27,296 nt of DNA from Plakobranchus ocellatus (GCA_019648995.1 BLXT01007646.1:735762-763057); one strand, 5' to 3'; shown: positions 7,980 through 19,900, counted from the first letter of the stretch. Translations and numbers: made by a program. Notes: generated by a model from the letters alone, not told the origin.

Positions 7980-10900
7980 TTCTATTTTTCAAACATGTAA
8001 TATGGTAATTAAAAAAAATAAAACTTGTTTTCCTCCTGAAAATTAGTTTTGATGGTGAGTAAGCGTCTTTTTTTTTTATCTCGCACATTTTCTTACACTT
8101 TTCGAAATCGATAGGCTTAGGAAATTTGGTTTTAAATGAATATATATTGCTGGTGACATCAGGGAAAATGAAAGAGAGATATAATAGATATAATAAATTA
8201 AGTTTGGGTAACGTTGAGGCGTACCGCAACAGGGACTTTCTTTTTTAAGGCCTCTTTTTATCTTCCCTTTTTCAACAGACTGTCGAAAAATTACCCTGCA
8301 AATATGTTTATTCTTGTTTTGGCTTTCATGTGAAATGCAATGACACCAGTGACTGCACATTTTCTTTTTTTACTTTTGAATCAGATCAAGCTTCGGAAAA
8401 GGAAGCAATCATTAGTTTTCAAAGAAAATATAGCGTGAGGACCGTAATTTCAAACTTTGGAGTCTATAGCCTTCACCTTCCAATTGAATACATGGACTTA
8501 AAAAAAAAATTCTTTTAATTTTTAATATCACTACATAAAAATTGAAAAAAACTGTAAGCTAACTGAAATAGACAACAAACCTTTATCGTGCACGAAAGTT
8601 TCAATCGTAACGAAGTCTTTCTTTTATTAGTTTTTTTTTCTTTAGTAAAATAGCGTTTATTTTCTTACCCTGTTTGAAAACGATAGGCATTAGTCACGTC
8701 GGAAGACATAATACATTGAGATTGTGCTATTTATCAAAATTAAATACCGATGGAAGGAAAAAATCCAAAATAGAAGTATTAAAAATCTGTCGCTGCATTA
8801 CGATGGGGAATTTTTTTAGTGCTTTCCACTCTTTTACGGACGCGCTTCCGTACCAATCTAAGTGAACACATGCCCAAGATAATCAATTATCTTTTTCTTT
8901 TGCTGTGTTACATGAGCGATGTTTTCAATCGTTTATCTGCATAGTTGCATTTAATTGGAGTCGATCATGTGCACGGATAAAATGGAAATTTTTATATCTG
9001 AAAAGCTAGCCTTAAAATTGCCAGCAAGCCGTAACTTTACTCGCCTTAACCTCGTAGAAAAACTTTAAAATTGTTAAATTTTCCTTTACATATCCATAGG
9101 ATAAAAGTGAAAAATTGTATTAAATAATTCAAACAGAAAGCGACATCTTAAACCCGAAGGTTAGTTAAAGTCGCAATAAAGCCTCTTTTTTTTTTCTTTT
9201 TTTAGTAAGGTAGCGTATATTTTCTCATCTTTTTTTTTTTTAAACGATAGGCATTGGACACGTATGTAGACGTAAAAAATACAATGACATTGTACTTTAT
9301 ATCGAAAGTGAAGCTTTATTTTCAAAACGAAGTAACATAGGAAGCGAAAAAAGAGGAAAGCAAGCGCTGAAGACAAGTCGATACATAACTATAGGGATTT
9401 TTTTAAAATCATTTTCCGCTCTTTTACGGACACGTTTCCGTACCAATCTAAGTGAACAGCAGTCTAAAATACCAATCAATTATTTTTTTCTTTCACTGGG
9501 TTTCATGCACAACTAATGCAATAGTTTATCTGCATATGTTTAAGTGTTTTTATTTTATTTGGCCTCATTGCCGCGGGTAAAATCGGCAATCTTTGGCCGA
9601 AAAACGATTCTGAAACTGGCCTTAACTTTAATCACCTTTATCTCATATAGAATCATAAGATTCTTAAATATTCTTTTAAATATCGGCTGGATAAGGTTGA
9701 AAGATACTAACAAATAACGCAAATGGAGATCGAGAACCACAGCTTAAACACGGAATTAGTCTTGATAGTAACAAAGCCTCTATTTAGTTATATAATGCAC
9801 ATTTTCTTATCTTCTTCGATTTTGATACTCATGAGACACATTGGAAGACGATAATAGATTTTAAAAGTGGTTGAAAATGAATATTTTGCCTTTCCCACCA
9901 AGGAAAATGAAACAGAGATGTAAGAGATTTAATGAATCTAGTGTGGGAAAGGCTTAGCCATTCTGTTGCGGGCACACTTTTTTCTTTGTTTTTCTCGTTA
10001 AGATCATGTTTATTATTTATTAAGAGACTGGAAAAAAAACTACCTTGCAAATACATTAATTCGTGTTATGATTTTAAGATAAAATGCAATGACACCAGTA
10101 ACCATACATGTTTTTTTTTTTTTTTGAATCACATCAAGATTTGGAAAAGGAAACAGTCGTTAGTGTTTAGAGGAAAAATAACCTGAGGACCGTGATTACA
10201 AACCTTGTAATCCATTGCCTTCAGCTTCGAGACTTATACATGCAGTGGAAAATTTTCTTTTTAACATTCGTAGAGAAAGATTAAGAGACGCTATTGTTGT
10301 ATAACCACATGCCACACAACTATAGTGACTTGGCTGTCATCGGATCGTATATTTATCTATCAGCTCAAAATCTACACTGTGACGTGAGCATTCATTAGGC
10401 ATTCTACCTGACTGTTCCATATCAAACAAACAAGACAGGTTCAGCATTCTAAGTCGTGCAACAAAAAGTTTACATCTGTTTATATATTCTATTTGACTAC
10501 ACGCTAGGTTATATTATTAGAAAGAAAAAAAATCTAAGGTTACACATCTATTTACACCAATAACAATACAAATAGGATGCAGCCAAAATTTCTTCAGCAA
10601 TGGCATACTGATGAATAATGTTAAACTGTCAAATTACTCAAACTGGCTCACACAACTACGTCCATCAAGGAAGTTTGAATCGTACCAAAACCTCTGTAAA
10701 AAAAATGCACATTTTCTTACCACTTTTAAATCGATAGGCATTAAACACGTAGGCATACGTGAAAATTTGTTGGGATGTATTTGCTATCGAAAGATAAGTC
10801 TTTATCATAAGACAGAATAACGTAGGAAGCAAAAAAGGAGAGAAGTAAGCATTGGAATCTTCTCACTGCATTATGACAGGGCATTTTTCAATAGCTTTCC

Positions 10901-11244
10901 GCTGTTTTACGAACACGCTTCCGTAACAATCTAAGTAAATACATGCCTAAAATACCAATCAGTTTTCTTTTCCTTTTGCTGGGTTTCATGAAAAACGCAT
11001 GTAATCATTTATCTGCATATATTTTACGTGTTTTAACTTAATTTAGAGCCATCCACGCGGGTAACATCTGGTAACAAGCCTTACCTTTCATCACCTGAAG
11101 CTCTTACACAACCATAAGATTATTAAACTTTCCTTTACCTATCCATCGGGTAAAGTTGAAAGAAAGTGCTCAGTACTCAAATGGAGGGCCACTACTTAAA
11201 CCCGCGAGTTAGTTTAAGTCGAAACCGAGTCTCTTTTTTTTAGT
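7980..11244 (+). repeat. Main repeat array, first plus-strand block (part 1)
   Basis: Successive monomers of about 550-600 bp share landmarks in fixed order: a GTTTCAATCGTAACGAAG-type start, CGATAGGCATTGGACACGT, a CATTACGATGGGGAAT-type segment, the palindrome CTTTTACGG/CCGTA, and a GTGTTTTAATTTAATTT tail. Monomer anchors are near 8030 (class C), 8600 (A), 9153 (B), 9745 (C), 10665 (A) and 11205 (B, cut by the inversion). Class C carries a distinct half with CAATGACACCAGTGAC (8338, 10088). The two C landmarks are about 1.75 kb apart, the length of one A-B-C trimer. Copies in this block are more diverged than those at 11.8-14.9 kb and 17-25 kb. Class labels for A and B here follow from order and are less certain than C. 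Confidence 0.75.
10300..10625. mobile_element. Unrelated ~325-bp insertion in the array
   Basis: The monomer sequence breaks after GACGCTATT (about 10299) and resumes near TTACTCAAACTGG (about 10632), where uninterrupted copies read on from CTATTAAATAACTCAAATGG. The intervening DNA has no array landmarks. Subtracting it restores the spacing of class C landmarks (10088 to 12163) to about 1.75 kb. It has no coding frame of note and no recognised termini, so the element type is unknown. Confidence 0.5.
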
Positions 11245-11443
11245 ATGTAATAATGTATTTCAACCTTTCTCTATCGATATGTGAAAGAAAATGTACCATA
11301 CTTGTGGTTGAATCCGAACCAAAAGAGATCAAATTTATGGCTTGCAACGAGCTTTTAGGCTGGATTCTCAACCAAAATTGCAGATTTTAAAATCAAATAA
11401 AAATATTAAAATGTATAGAGATAAACGGTCATGAAGTAAAGTG
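11245..11443 (-). repeat. Inverted 200-bp segment inside the plus-strand block
   Basis: Sequence before 11245 (AACCCGCGAGTTAGTTTAAG and on) and after 11443 (GCAATAACGACGGAAGCC) is in plus orientation. Between them the landmarks are reversed: CTCTATCGATATGTGAAAG, CAAATTTATGGCTTGCAACG and AATGTATAGAGATAAACGGTC match the minus-strand block at 16950-17030 and 18060-18130. It is a local flip of a monomer's tail region. Junction coordinates are good to about 10 bp. Confidence 0.7.
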
Positions 11444-14400
11444 CAATAACGACGGAAGCCAAAATGCAAGAAGTGAGCGTGGAAATTATATCGCTTCAGG
11501 GCAAAGAGGAATGTTTTGGCGCTTTTTCCTCTTCTATGGGAGCGTTTCCAAAAATATTTGAGCAAATACAAGCCTATAAAACCATTCTGTGATTGTATTC
11601 TTGTACTCTACATCATGGCTGAAATATTTGATCGTTTGTTTCTATTCATTTCAATGTTTTATTTTATTTCTTAAATCATTTACAGGCGCAAAATCGGCAT
11701 TAAAAGCCCTTTGAAAGCATTAATTTTGATGGCTTAAGCTCGGATTCAACCTAAAGAATTGTATTTTTTCGTTCACATATCAATAAAGAAAGGTAGAAAT
11801 ACACTATTAAATAACTCAAATTGCTTGCCACAGCTTTAGCCTGCAAGAAAATGTCAATCGTAGTAAAGCCTTTTTTGTAAAATTTCGCACATTCTCTCAC
11901 CCTTTTTGGATAAGACACGCCCTGGAGTCGTCGGAAAACAATAACATACATCGGCAATGTGGTTTCCAAGTTTTAGGAAACTTTCCATCCAGGAGAGTAA
12001 AAAAAAAACCCGTAATCTTTGTGGTAGAAATGAGAAAAAAGAAAGTGGTAAGATTCTGCTACACCGCAAATGTGGACTCTTTTTCCTGTTATCTGTTTAA
12101 CACAGTTTTGAAAATATACGAGTAAATACGATTGTTTTTGTTCCCGTTTTTCTGTATATTGATAACACCAATGACCACAATGTCCTTTTCTTTTTATTTC
12201 CTTTGGGTCAAATCTAGATTTGGAAAGTGAGGGAACCATCATTGCATCCCTTGGAATCCATCTCAATTAGCTTCAAACCTTACACAAGAGGATACCAATT
12301 AATTCTTTATAAAAGTCGACACAGTTAGGCTGAAAGACACTATTAAATAACCCAAATGACCAGAACTAGTGCAAAAACGCGAGTTAGTTTTGATCGTGAA
12401 AAAGCTAATTTTCATTAAAATTTCACCCTCTTTCGCTCTTCTCTTGGAAACGGCACACACTAGACATGACAGAAGACTCTAAAATACGATAGAAATCTGT
12501 TTTTCATCGAAAACAAAGGTCTCCTCGTACAGGTGAATAACGATGGAGGTTAAAAGTGCAAGAAGTAAGTATCGAAATCCTGTCATTTCATTGCGATGTG
12601 AAGAGTTTTCATCGATTTTCGATATTTTACTGACGAATATTCGCAAATATCTAAGCAAACACATTCTCAAAAAGAAAAAAGAAACAACAACATGCAAAGA
12701 AATGTTTTCAATTCCAAGTCACTTACATGAGGAAAATTGACAAATTTTGGGTGAAACACTAGCCTAAAAACAGCTTGAAAGCCTTAACTTTGATGGCCTT
12801 TAGCTTGAACATAACCAGAAAAATGTTGCATTTTCTTCCCTGTGTCGAAAAAGAAAAATCAAAAGTCATTGGCAAATAATCAAATCGGCCAACAAGAGCT
12901 CAAACCCGCGAGTTAACTTCGTTCGTAACAAAGACATTTTTGAATAAAATTTCGCTCTTTTTCTTTCTTATTTTGAAAACTGCGGCCATTTGTTATGTCG
13001 GGAGACGCTAAAATACATAACGAAAACAATTTTCATCGTTAGCAAAGGTTTCTTTATTAAATCCAGGAACGGCGGAGGCCGTAAATGCAAAAAGTGAGCA
13101 TCGAAATCATTTCGTTTTATGAGAATGGGACATTTTTTTTAGCGCTTTTTCCTCTTTTACGGAAGCATTTCTGTAAAAATTGGTGCAAACACATGCTTAT
13201 AACACCTCTCAGTAATGTTCGTCTTGTACTCTACTTCATGGCCGAAGTATTTGATCGTCTGTCTCGATAAATTCCAATATTTTTATTTCAAAAGTCGCTC
13301 TTTTCAATTAAAAATCAATCCAAAAAGCATGTCGCAATGTTCAGCTTTGATCACCATTGGGCTCAGATAGAACCTGAAAAATGCTAATTATTTTTAACGT
13401 ATCGGTAGAGTATTTTGAAATACACTATAAACCTCCTCAAATACCTTGCTACATCTTCTGCCCGCGAGGAAATGTCGATAGTAGTAAGCCTAATTTTCTT
13501 ACAATTTCACGCATTTTCTTACCCTTTCTAGGAAAACACAAGCATTAGAGTCATCGGACAGACAGGTAAATACACCGGGAAAGTGATATTCTTACCCTTT
13601 CTAGGAAAACACAGGCATTAGAGTCATCGGACAGATAGGTAAATACACTGGGAAAGTGATATTCAATGCTAAAAAACTTTTCTTATCCAAAAGAATAAAA
13701 AAGAAACGTAAGCTTTGTAAGAGAGTTGAGAAAGAGAAAGCGGTAAGATTCTGCTCCATCGCAACTTGGGACTATTTATTAATTTTTTTTATTGCCTTTT
13801 CATCTTTTTGACAGAGTATAGAAAATGTACCGAGGAAACACGATTGTTTTTGTACTCGTTTTCCAGTTATTTTTTTCGATGCCAGTCGCGAAATGTCTTT
13901 CATTTTATTTCCTATTGAGTGAGCTCTAGCTTTGGAAAGGGAAAGAATAGTTAATTTTGAGATGAGAAATAGCCCGAAAAAAGTGATTACAACGCTTGAA
14001 ATCCATCTCAGTCAGCTTTAAATCTTAAACAAGAGAATAACAATATTTGCTATAGATCGATAGGGTAAGGTTGAAAGACATTATGAAATAATCCAAATGG
14101 CCAGAATTAGTGCAAACGCGCGAGTTCGTTTTTCAGCGTAAAAAAGCTATTTTTCCATTAAAATTGCACCCTCTTTCGCTCTTATCTTGGAAAGGACACA
14201 CATTGGACATGTCGGAAGACTCTAAAATACGTTGGGAATATGCTTTTTATCGAAAACAAAGGCTTTCTCGTCATGCCAATAACGAAGGAGGATAAAAGAG
14301 CAAGAAGTAAGTATCAAATACCTGTCATTTCATAGCGATGTGGGAAGTTTTCATCGATTTTCGCGATTTTCTTGCGCATTTTCGCCATTATGTAAGGAAA

Positions 14401-15000
14401 CGCATGCTTTAAAAAAACCAGAAATGTCCTAAATTTCATGATCAAAACATCATGCTGTTTTTGTCCATACAATCAAATGTTTTGGTTTCATTTCCAAGAG
14501 AAGTCCCCGAGTTAGTTTCGATCGTAAACAAGCAATTGCGGCCTCTTTCAGAAGACGCTTCAATACTTTTGGAATCTGCTTTTCATCGGAAGCAAAGATT
14601 TTCTAGTACACGTCAATAACGGCGGGTCAAAAGTGCAAGAAGTAAGAATCGAAATCCTGTTGTTTTATTGTGATAAAATGTTGTCATCGATTTCCGCTCT
14701 TTTATTGACGCACTTTCTCCAATATCTAAGCAAACGCAAGCTTTAAAAAACCATTAAAAACGTGCTAAATTTCTACTCAATTTCATGATCAAAAGAACAT
14801 ACTATTTTTGTCCATACGATGAAATATTTCATTTCCAAGTCACTTACATCAGGAAAATTGTCAAATTTTGTCTGGAATACTAGCCTAAAAACAGGTTGAA
14901 AGCGTCAACTTTGATGGCCTTTAGCTCGGACACAACCACGAAAATGTTGAATTTTCTTCCCTGTGACGATTAAGATAGGATTTAAAAAACATTGGTAAAT
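11444..15000 (+). repeat. Main repeat array, first plus-strand block (part 2)
   Basis: Monomer anchors (the CCCGCGAGTT-like word or its variant): 11840 (class C), 12377 (A), 12905 (B), 13461 (C), 14117 (A), 14506 (A again). Same-class spacing is about 1.62 kb for C and 1.74 kb for A. The A monomer at 14117 is cut short at about 14500 (CATTTCCAAG joined to CCCGAGTTAG) and followed directly by a second A monomer, a break in the A-B-C order. Similarity to the minus-strand block is high: for example CAAACACATGCTTATAACAC at 13187 reappears reversed near 18165 and 19860. The block ends near 15000, where GATATGTAGAAATTG no longer matches other copies. Confidence 0.82.
13516..13661 (+). repeat. 73-bp local tandem duplication in a class C monomer
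   Basis: TTCTTACCCTTTCTAGGAAA at 13516 recurs at 13589, and the segment runs to GGGAAAGTGATA in both copies (ending 13588 and 13661). The period is exactly 73 bp with only a few substitutions between copies (for example AAGCATT against AGGCATT, GACAGGT against GATAGGT). Other class C monomers have this segment once, so it is a recent private duplication. Confidence 0.9.
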
Positions 15001-15642
15001 GATATGTAGAAATTGCGCGATCTTGCAACAGTTTACTAGTTTTTTCCCTCAACTCACCCCAACGCTGTGTGTGTACGTCGAATCTTAGACCTCTCGCCGG
15101 TTTCATCAAATTCAGCACCAGTCAAGCATCCACGCAACAAGAATTGATCTAGGTACGTAGTGAGGCTCCATTCATACTTGTGAATTTTCATACAGAAAGA
15201 TTTTACTGTCCGTATTAGCCTGAAACCATCCCAGTACCTCTAGGCTGCCTATTCTCGATAATCGGGCCTCTATCTCATTCGCTACCCAGGAGTGCCGACA
15301 ACTACTATAGGGCTATGATTGTCTCTGGCACTCACAAGTACCAGCACTAAAATCCAGCTAATATATCCTTTTTTTTTTTTTTTACTGTATTCAGCTAACA
15401 AATTAGCCTGTCATGCTAGATTTACTGCTTCTTTCTTTTTGTATATATAGATCCTTTTTGTAAACTAGTCTTAGGAAGATTGGTGATCTAAGTATAACAT
15501 TTTTGACAAGCCAAGATAGAGAAAGTATAGACCTAGTATTATTTCTAGATTGCATTTAGTTTTGTGTTCCTTTCCGTTACAATTTTTTCACCTCCCTTCC
15601 ACTGCTGTCCTTTCTGAAGGTAAAAGACACTTTTGGTTGCAG
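15001..15642. other. Non-array segment upstream of the piggyBac remnant
   Basis: Here the array is interrupted. At 15292-15342 the words AGTGCCGACA and TGTCTCTGGCACT can pair as a stem. GGCACTCACAAGTACCAGC at 15336 resembles GGCACTTGTAAGTACCAGC at 16793 on the other side of the transposase exon. These may be subterminal repeats of the piggyBac-type element, but termini and a TTAA target duplication were not located. The rest, with a T run at 15370-15383, was not recognised. No upstream transposase exon was found. Confidence 0.35.
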
Positions 15643-16488
15643 GACTATCAGAGCAAGCAGGAAAGGGCTCCCTGCTTGGATGAAGACCACCAAACAGCTG
15701 CAGAGAGGTGACTACGACTACAAGGTCAGTGATGATGGACTGCTATTATTCAATTGGATTGACAACGAGCCAGAGACAGTTGCTTCCAACTACCATGGCA
15801 CTGCGCCAACCAGCGTAAAGCGTACTCAAAAGGATGGCATAAGAGAGCAAGTAACTTGTTTTGAAGCAGTGAGAGATTTCAATATGCACATGGGAGCGAT
15901 GGACATGGCAGATATGCTGTGTGGCTCATATGGGCTGAGCCGGAAAAGAACAAAGTGGTGGCATCGTCTCTTCTTTGGACTCATAAATAGAGCATTGGTC
16001 AATGCCAATATTGTATATAGACAAATCTGCGAAAACTAGACTCACTTGAACTTTCGCAGAGAAATGAGTGAATAGACGAATCTGCGAAAACTAGACTCAT
16101 TTGAACTTTCGCAGAGAAATGAGTGTATAGACACATCTGCGAAAACTAGACTCACTTGAACTTTCGCAGAGAAATGAGTTGGCTCTCCTCACAATATCAA
16201 GACCACCGAAGATCTCCATGTCCCTCACCCACTCTAGGGAGGCCTGCTGCAAATGGTGGCGTAAAGAAGAGAAAGGGCAACTTTTCTGTGAGTGATGCTG
16301 TGCGGCTACAGGTAGTCTGAGTTTATTACATTGTGCACAGGGCCGGCGGTGGCGTGTGAGTTGTGCTCCTCCCATGGAGTTCAGTCACGCTCTTACAGCA
16401 AGTAAAAATAGGATGTGCAACGTCTTCCTGTGCTCAAATGAAAAAAAAAACCTGCTTCCTGGAGTTCCATGGAATTGCTACTGACTAG
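15643..16488 (+). pseudogene. piggyBac-type transposase, 3' exon remnant
   Basis: The open part (from 15644, stop TAG at 16037) encodes TIRASRKGLPAWMKTTKQLQ, GDYDYKVSDDGLLLFNWID, SNYHGTAPTSVKRTQKDG, VRDFNMHMGAMDMADMLC, YGLSRKRTKWWHRLFFGLIN: the C-terminal half of the PGBD4-like DDE_Tnp_1_7 domain, including the third catalytic Asp region (MGAMDMADM). It is a cut-and-paste DNA transposase in this family. TTTTGGTTGCAG just before 15643 looks like a splice acceptor. Downstream, beyond three 55-bp repeats, the original tail continues in shifted frames: LNFRREMSW, GRPAANGGVKKRKGNFSVSD, CELCSSHGVQSRSYSK (zinc-binding CxxC), CNVFLCSNEKKN and CFLEFHG. A slip in the A run at 16441-16450 explains the last shift. 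The N-terminal two thirds are missing, so it is dead. Confidence 0.88.
16015..16179 (+). repeat. Three tandem 55-bp copies with internal hairpin
   Basis: TCTGCGAAAACTAGACTCA begins at 16026, 16081 and 16136, an exact 55-bp period; the third copy ends near GAAATGAGT (16179). Each copy has perfect 9-bp inverted arms, TCTGCGAAA and TTTCGCAGA, around a 17-nt loop (first copy 16026-16034 and 16052-16060). The repeat lies inside the transposase reading frame. Because 110 extra bases are not a multiple of three, the expansion throws the zinc-binding tail out of frame. The frame's TAG stop is present in all three copies. Confidence 0.95.
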
Positions 16489-16934
16489 TGACCTAGTGTG
16501 CTTGTTAGTTCATTAGTATTCATATATTCTAATAGAATTGTTACGTATACCACAAGATGAAGTCTCTGTCTGGTTCCTTCCTTCTCTTGTTTTCAAGTGT
16601 GAAGTGTGAATGTATTGTTTTTTTTTATGCCATTTATGAATGCAAAAGAGATTGGATACTACAACTGCCAGAACTCATATATTTTTCAGGGTTAGGGAAG
16701 ATTTCTTTAGAAGTGTCAAGTTGATGTTGCTACCAAAAGGACCATAAAATATTCTTGGTACTTTTGAGTATCGGTGTTCAAAATTCTTGGCGGCACTTGT
16801 AAGTACCAGCTCATACAGAACCCCAGTAGGGTGGAAATTATGAAAATTGACTATGCTTTCTGGCATTTGAAATTCACAGAAAATAAAAGAAACAAGAAAG
16901 CAAGTAATCTCCAGATGCTTTCTATGTCTGAGAA
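16489..16934. other. Non-array segment downstream of the piggyBac remnant
   Basis: This is probably the 3' untranslated part of the piggyBac-type element plus flank. GGCACTTGTAAGTACCAGC at 16793 resembles 15336. The rest is AT-rich and not recognised. Reading frames over 16675-17087 on both strands are chance frames. Confidence 0.4.
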
Positions 16935-19900
16935 ACAAAGGGCTAGACTTGATTTTAATTTAAAAAAAAAGCGATTTTTGAAACAAAAAATATTGAAATG
17001 TATAGAGACAAACGATCGAAGACTTCGGCCATGAAGTACAAGTAGTACATTACTATACTGAGAGGTGTTACAAGCATGAGTTTGCACCGATTTTTACGGA
17101 AACGCGAAAATCGATGAAAATATTTCTCATCGCAATGAAACATCAGGACTTCGATACTCGCTTCTTGCACTTTTAACTTCCGTCGTTAAGGACTTGTACA
17201 AAGAAACCTTTCCTTTCAATTAAAAGGACATTTCAACGTATAATAGCGTCTTCCAACATGTCGAATGTGTGCCATTTCCAACAGAAGGGCGAAAGAGGGT
17301 GCAATTTTACTAAAAAAAAGCTTTTTACGATCAAAACTACCTCGCGGGTTTGAACTAGTTCTGACCATTTGGGTTATTTCATAATGTGTTTGAGCCTTGC
17401 GCAATCGATATGTAGAAAAATGTGTTTAAGATTTGAACTGATTGAGATTCCAAGGGTTGCAATCACTTTTTTCGAGCTATTCCTCATCTCAAATTTACTT
17501 ATTCTCTCCCTTTCCAAAGCTAAAGCTGACTTAAAAAAAAAATAAAATGAAGGTTACTTGGTGACTGGCGTCGAAAGAAATAACTGGAAAACGAGTACAA
17601 AAACAATCGTTTTTGCTCGGTACATTTTCTACCCTTTTAAATAGATGAATAGGCAATAGGAAAAAAAAAGAATCCCGAGTTGCGATGTAGCAGAACCTTA
17701 CCGCTTTCTTTTCCTCAATTCTTTCACAAAGCTTGCGTTTCTTTTTTTTCTTCTCCTTGATGGGTAAAGTTTGCAAAACATTTAATATCATATTCCCGGT
17801 GTATTTACCTCTCTGTCCGATTACTCTAATGCCTGTGTTTTCCTAAAAGGGTAGCAAAATGTGTTAAGTTCTACGAAAATTAGGTTTTTCTACGATCGAC
17901 ATTTTATCTCGGATAGATAAGCGAGATATTTAAGGTAGTTATATACTGTATTCCAACCTACTCTATCGATACGTGAAAGAAAAATTAGCATTGTTCAGAT
18001 TCTATCTGAGCACCAAGGCGATCAAAACTAAACCTTGCGAAATGCTTTAAGGCTTGATTTTCAATCAAAAAGAGCGATTTTTCAAATAAAAATATCGAAA
18101 TGTATAGAGACAAACGATCAAATAATTCGGCCATGAAGGAGGGTACAAGACGAACATTACTGAGAGGTGTTATAAGCATGTGTTTGCACCCATTTTTACG
18201 AAAACGCTTCCGTAAAAGAGCAAAAAGTTCCAATGATTTCGATGCTCACTTCTAGCATTTATATCCTCACCTTCATTGAATTTCATAAAGAAACCTTTGG
18301 TTCGATGAAAATCATTTTCGTTATGTATTTTAGCGTCTTTCGACATAACAAATGCCCGCCGTTTTCAAAATGAGAAAGAAAAAGAGCCAAATTTTACTCA
18401 GAGATGGCTACGTTACGTTCGAACTTAACTCGCAGGTTTGAGCCTTTGTTGGCCAATTTCATTATTTGCCAATGTCTTTTGACCTATCTCAATCGTCACA
18501 GGAAAGAAAATGCAACATTTTTCTTATTTTGTCCGAACTAAAGGCCATCAAACTTGAGGCTTTTAACATGTTTTTAGGGCTAGTGTTTCACCCAAAATTT
18601 GCTGGATTTCCCCATTGTAAATGACTTTAAAATGAAAGCCAAACATTTAATTATATGGACAAAGAACAGTATAATATTTTGATCATGAAAGAGAGTAGAA
18701 ATTTAGTACATTTCTAAGTTTTTTTAAAGCTTGCGTTTGCTTAGATATAGGCGAAGGTGCACCAGTAGAAGACCGAAAATCGATAAAAACATTCCACGTA
18801 CATCGCAATAAAACGACAGGATTTTGATACTTATTTCTTGCGCTTTTGACTTCCGTCGTTATTGACTGGTACGAGGAAACATTTACTTTCGATGAAAAGC
18901 ACATTCCCAGCGTATTTTAGTCTTCTGACATGTCCAATGTGTGCCGTTTCCAAGATAAGAGTTAAAGAGGGTGCAATGTTCATGAAAAATAGCTTTTTTA
19001 CGATCAAAACTAACTCGCGGGTTTGCACTAGTTCTGGCAATTTGGATTATTTCATAATGTCTTTCAACCTTATCCTATCGATAAGTAGAATAATTTGCTA
19101 TCCTCTTGTTAAAGATTTGAAGCTGACTGAGATGGATTCCAAGAGTTGCAATCACTTTTTACGGGCTATTTCTCATCTCAAAATTAATTATTCTTTTCCT
19201 TTCCAAAGCTTGAGCGGACTTAAGAAGAAATAGAATGAAAGACATTTGGTGACTGGCGACGAAGGACTTACTGGAAAACGAGTACAAAAACAATCGTATT
19301 TGCTCGGTACACTTTCTACACTGTTAAATAGATGAATAGACAACAGGAAAACAAAAGGAGTTCCGAGTTGCGATGTAGCAGAATCTTACCGCTTTCTTTT
19401 CCTCAATTTTTTCACAAAGCTTGCGTTTCTTTTTTTCTTTTCTCCTTGATGGGTAAAGATTGTAAAGCATTGAATACCACACTCCCGGTGTATTTACCTC
19501 TCTGTCCGATGACTCTAATGCCTGTCTTTTCCTTAAAGGGTAGTAAAATGTTTTAAGTTCTACGAAAATTAGGCTGTTTTAAGATCGACATTTCCTCGCG
19601 GGTAGAAGATGTAGCAAGGCATTTAAGGTAGTTTTATAATGTATTTCAATCTACTCTATCAATACGAGAAAGAAAAATTAGCATTGTTCAGGTTGTATCT
19701 GATCACCAAGGCGATCAAAGCTATGCCTTGCGACATGCTTTTAGGCTTGATTTTCAATCAAAAAGAGCGATTTTTCAAATAAAAATATTGAAATGTATAG
19801 AGACAAACGATGAAATACTTCGGTCATGAAGTAGAGTACAAGAGGAACATTACTGAGAGGTGTTATAAGCATGTGTTTGCGCCCACTTTTACGGAAACGC

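Noticed and set aside
14921..15118. Minus-strand frame of 65 codons at the end of the first plus-strand array block
   Set aside because: It spans the array edge and the unrelated flank, matches no family I know and has no conserved counterpart in other monomers.
15826..16008. Minus-strand frame opposite the piggyBac exon
   Set aside because: It is the antisense shadow of a plus-strand frame with clear transposase motifs.
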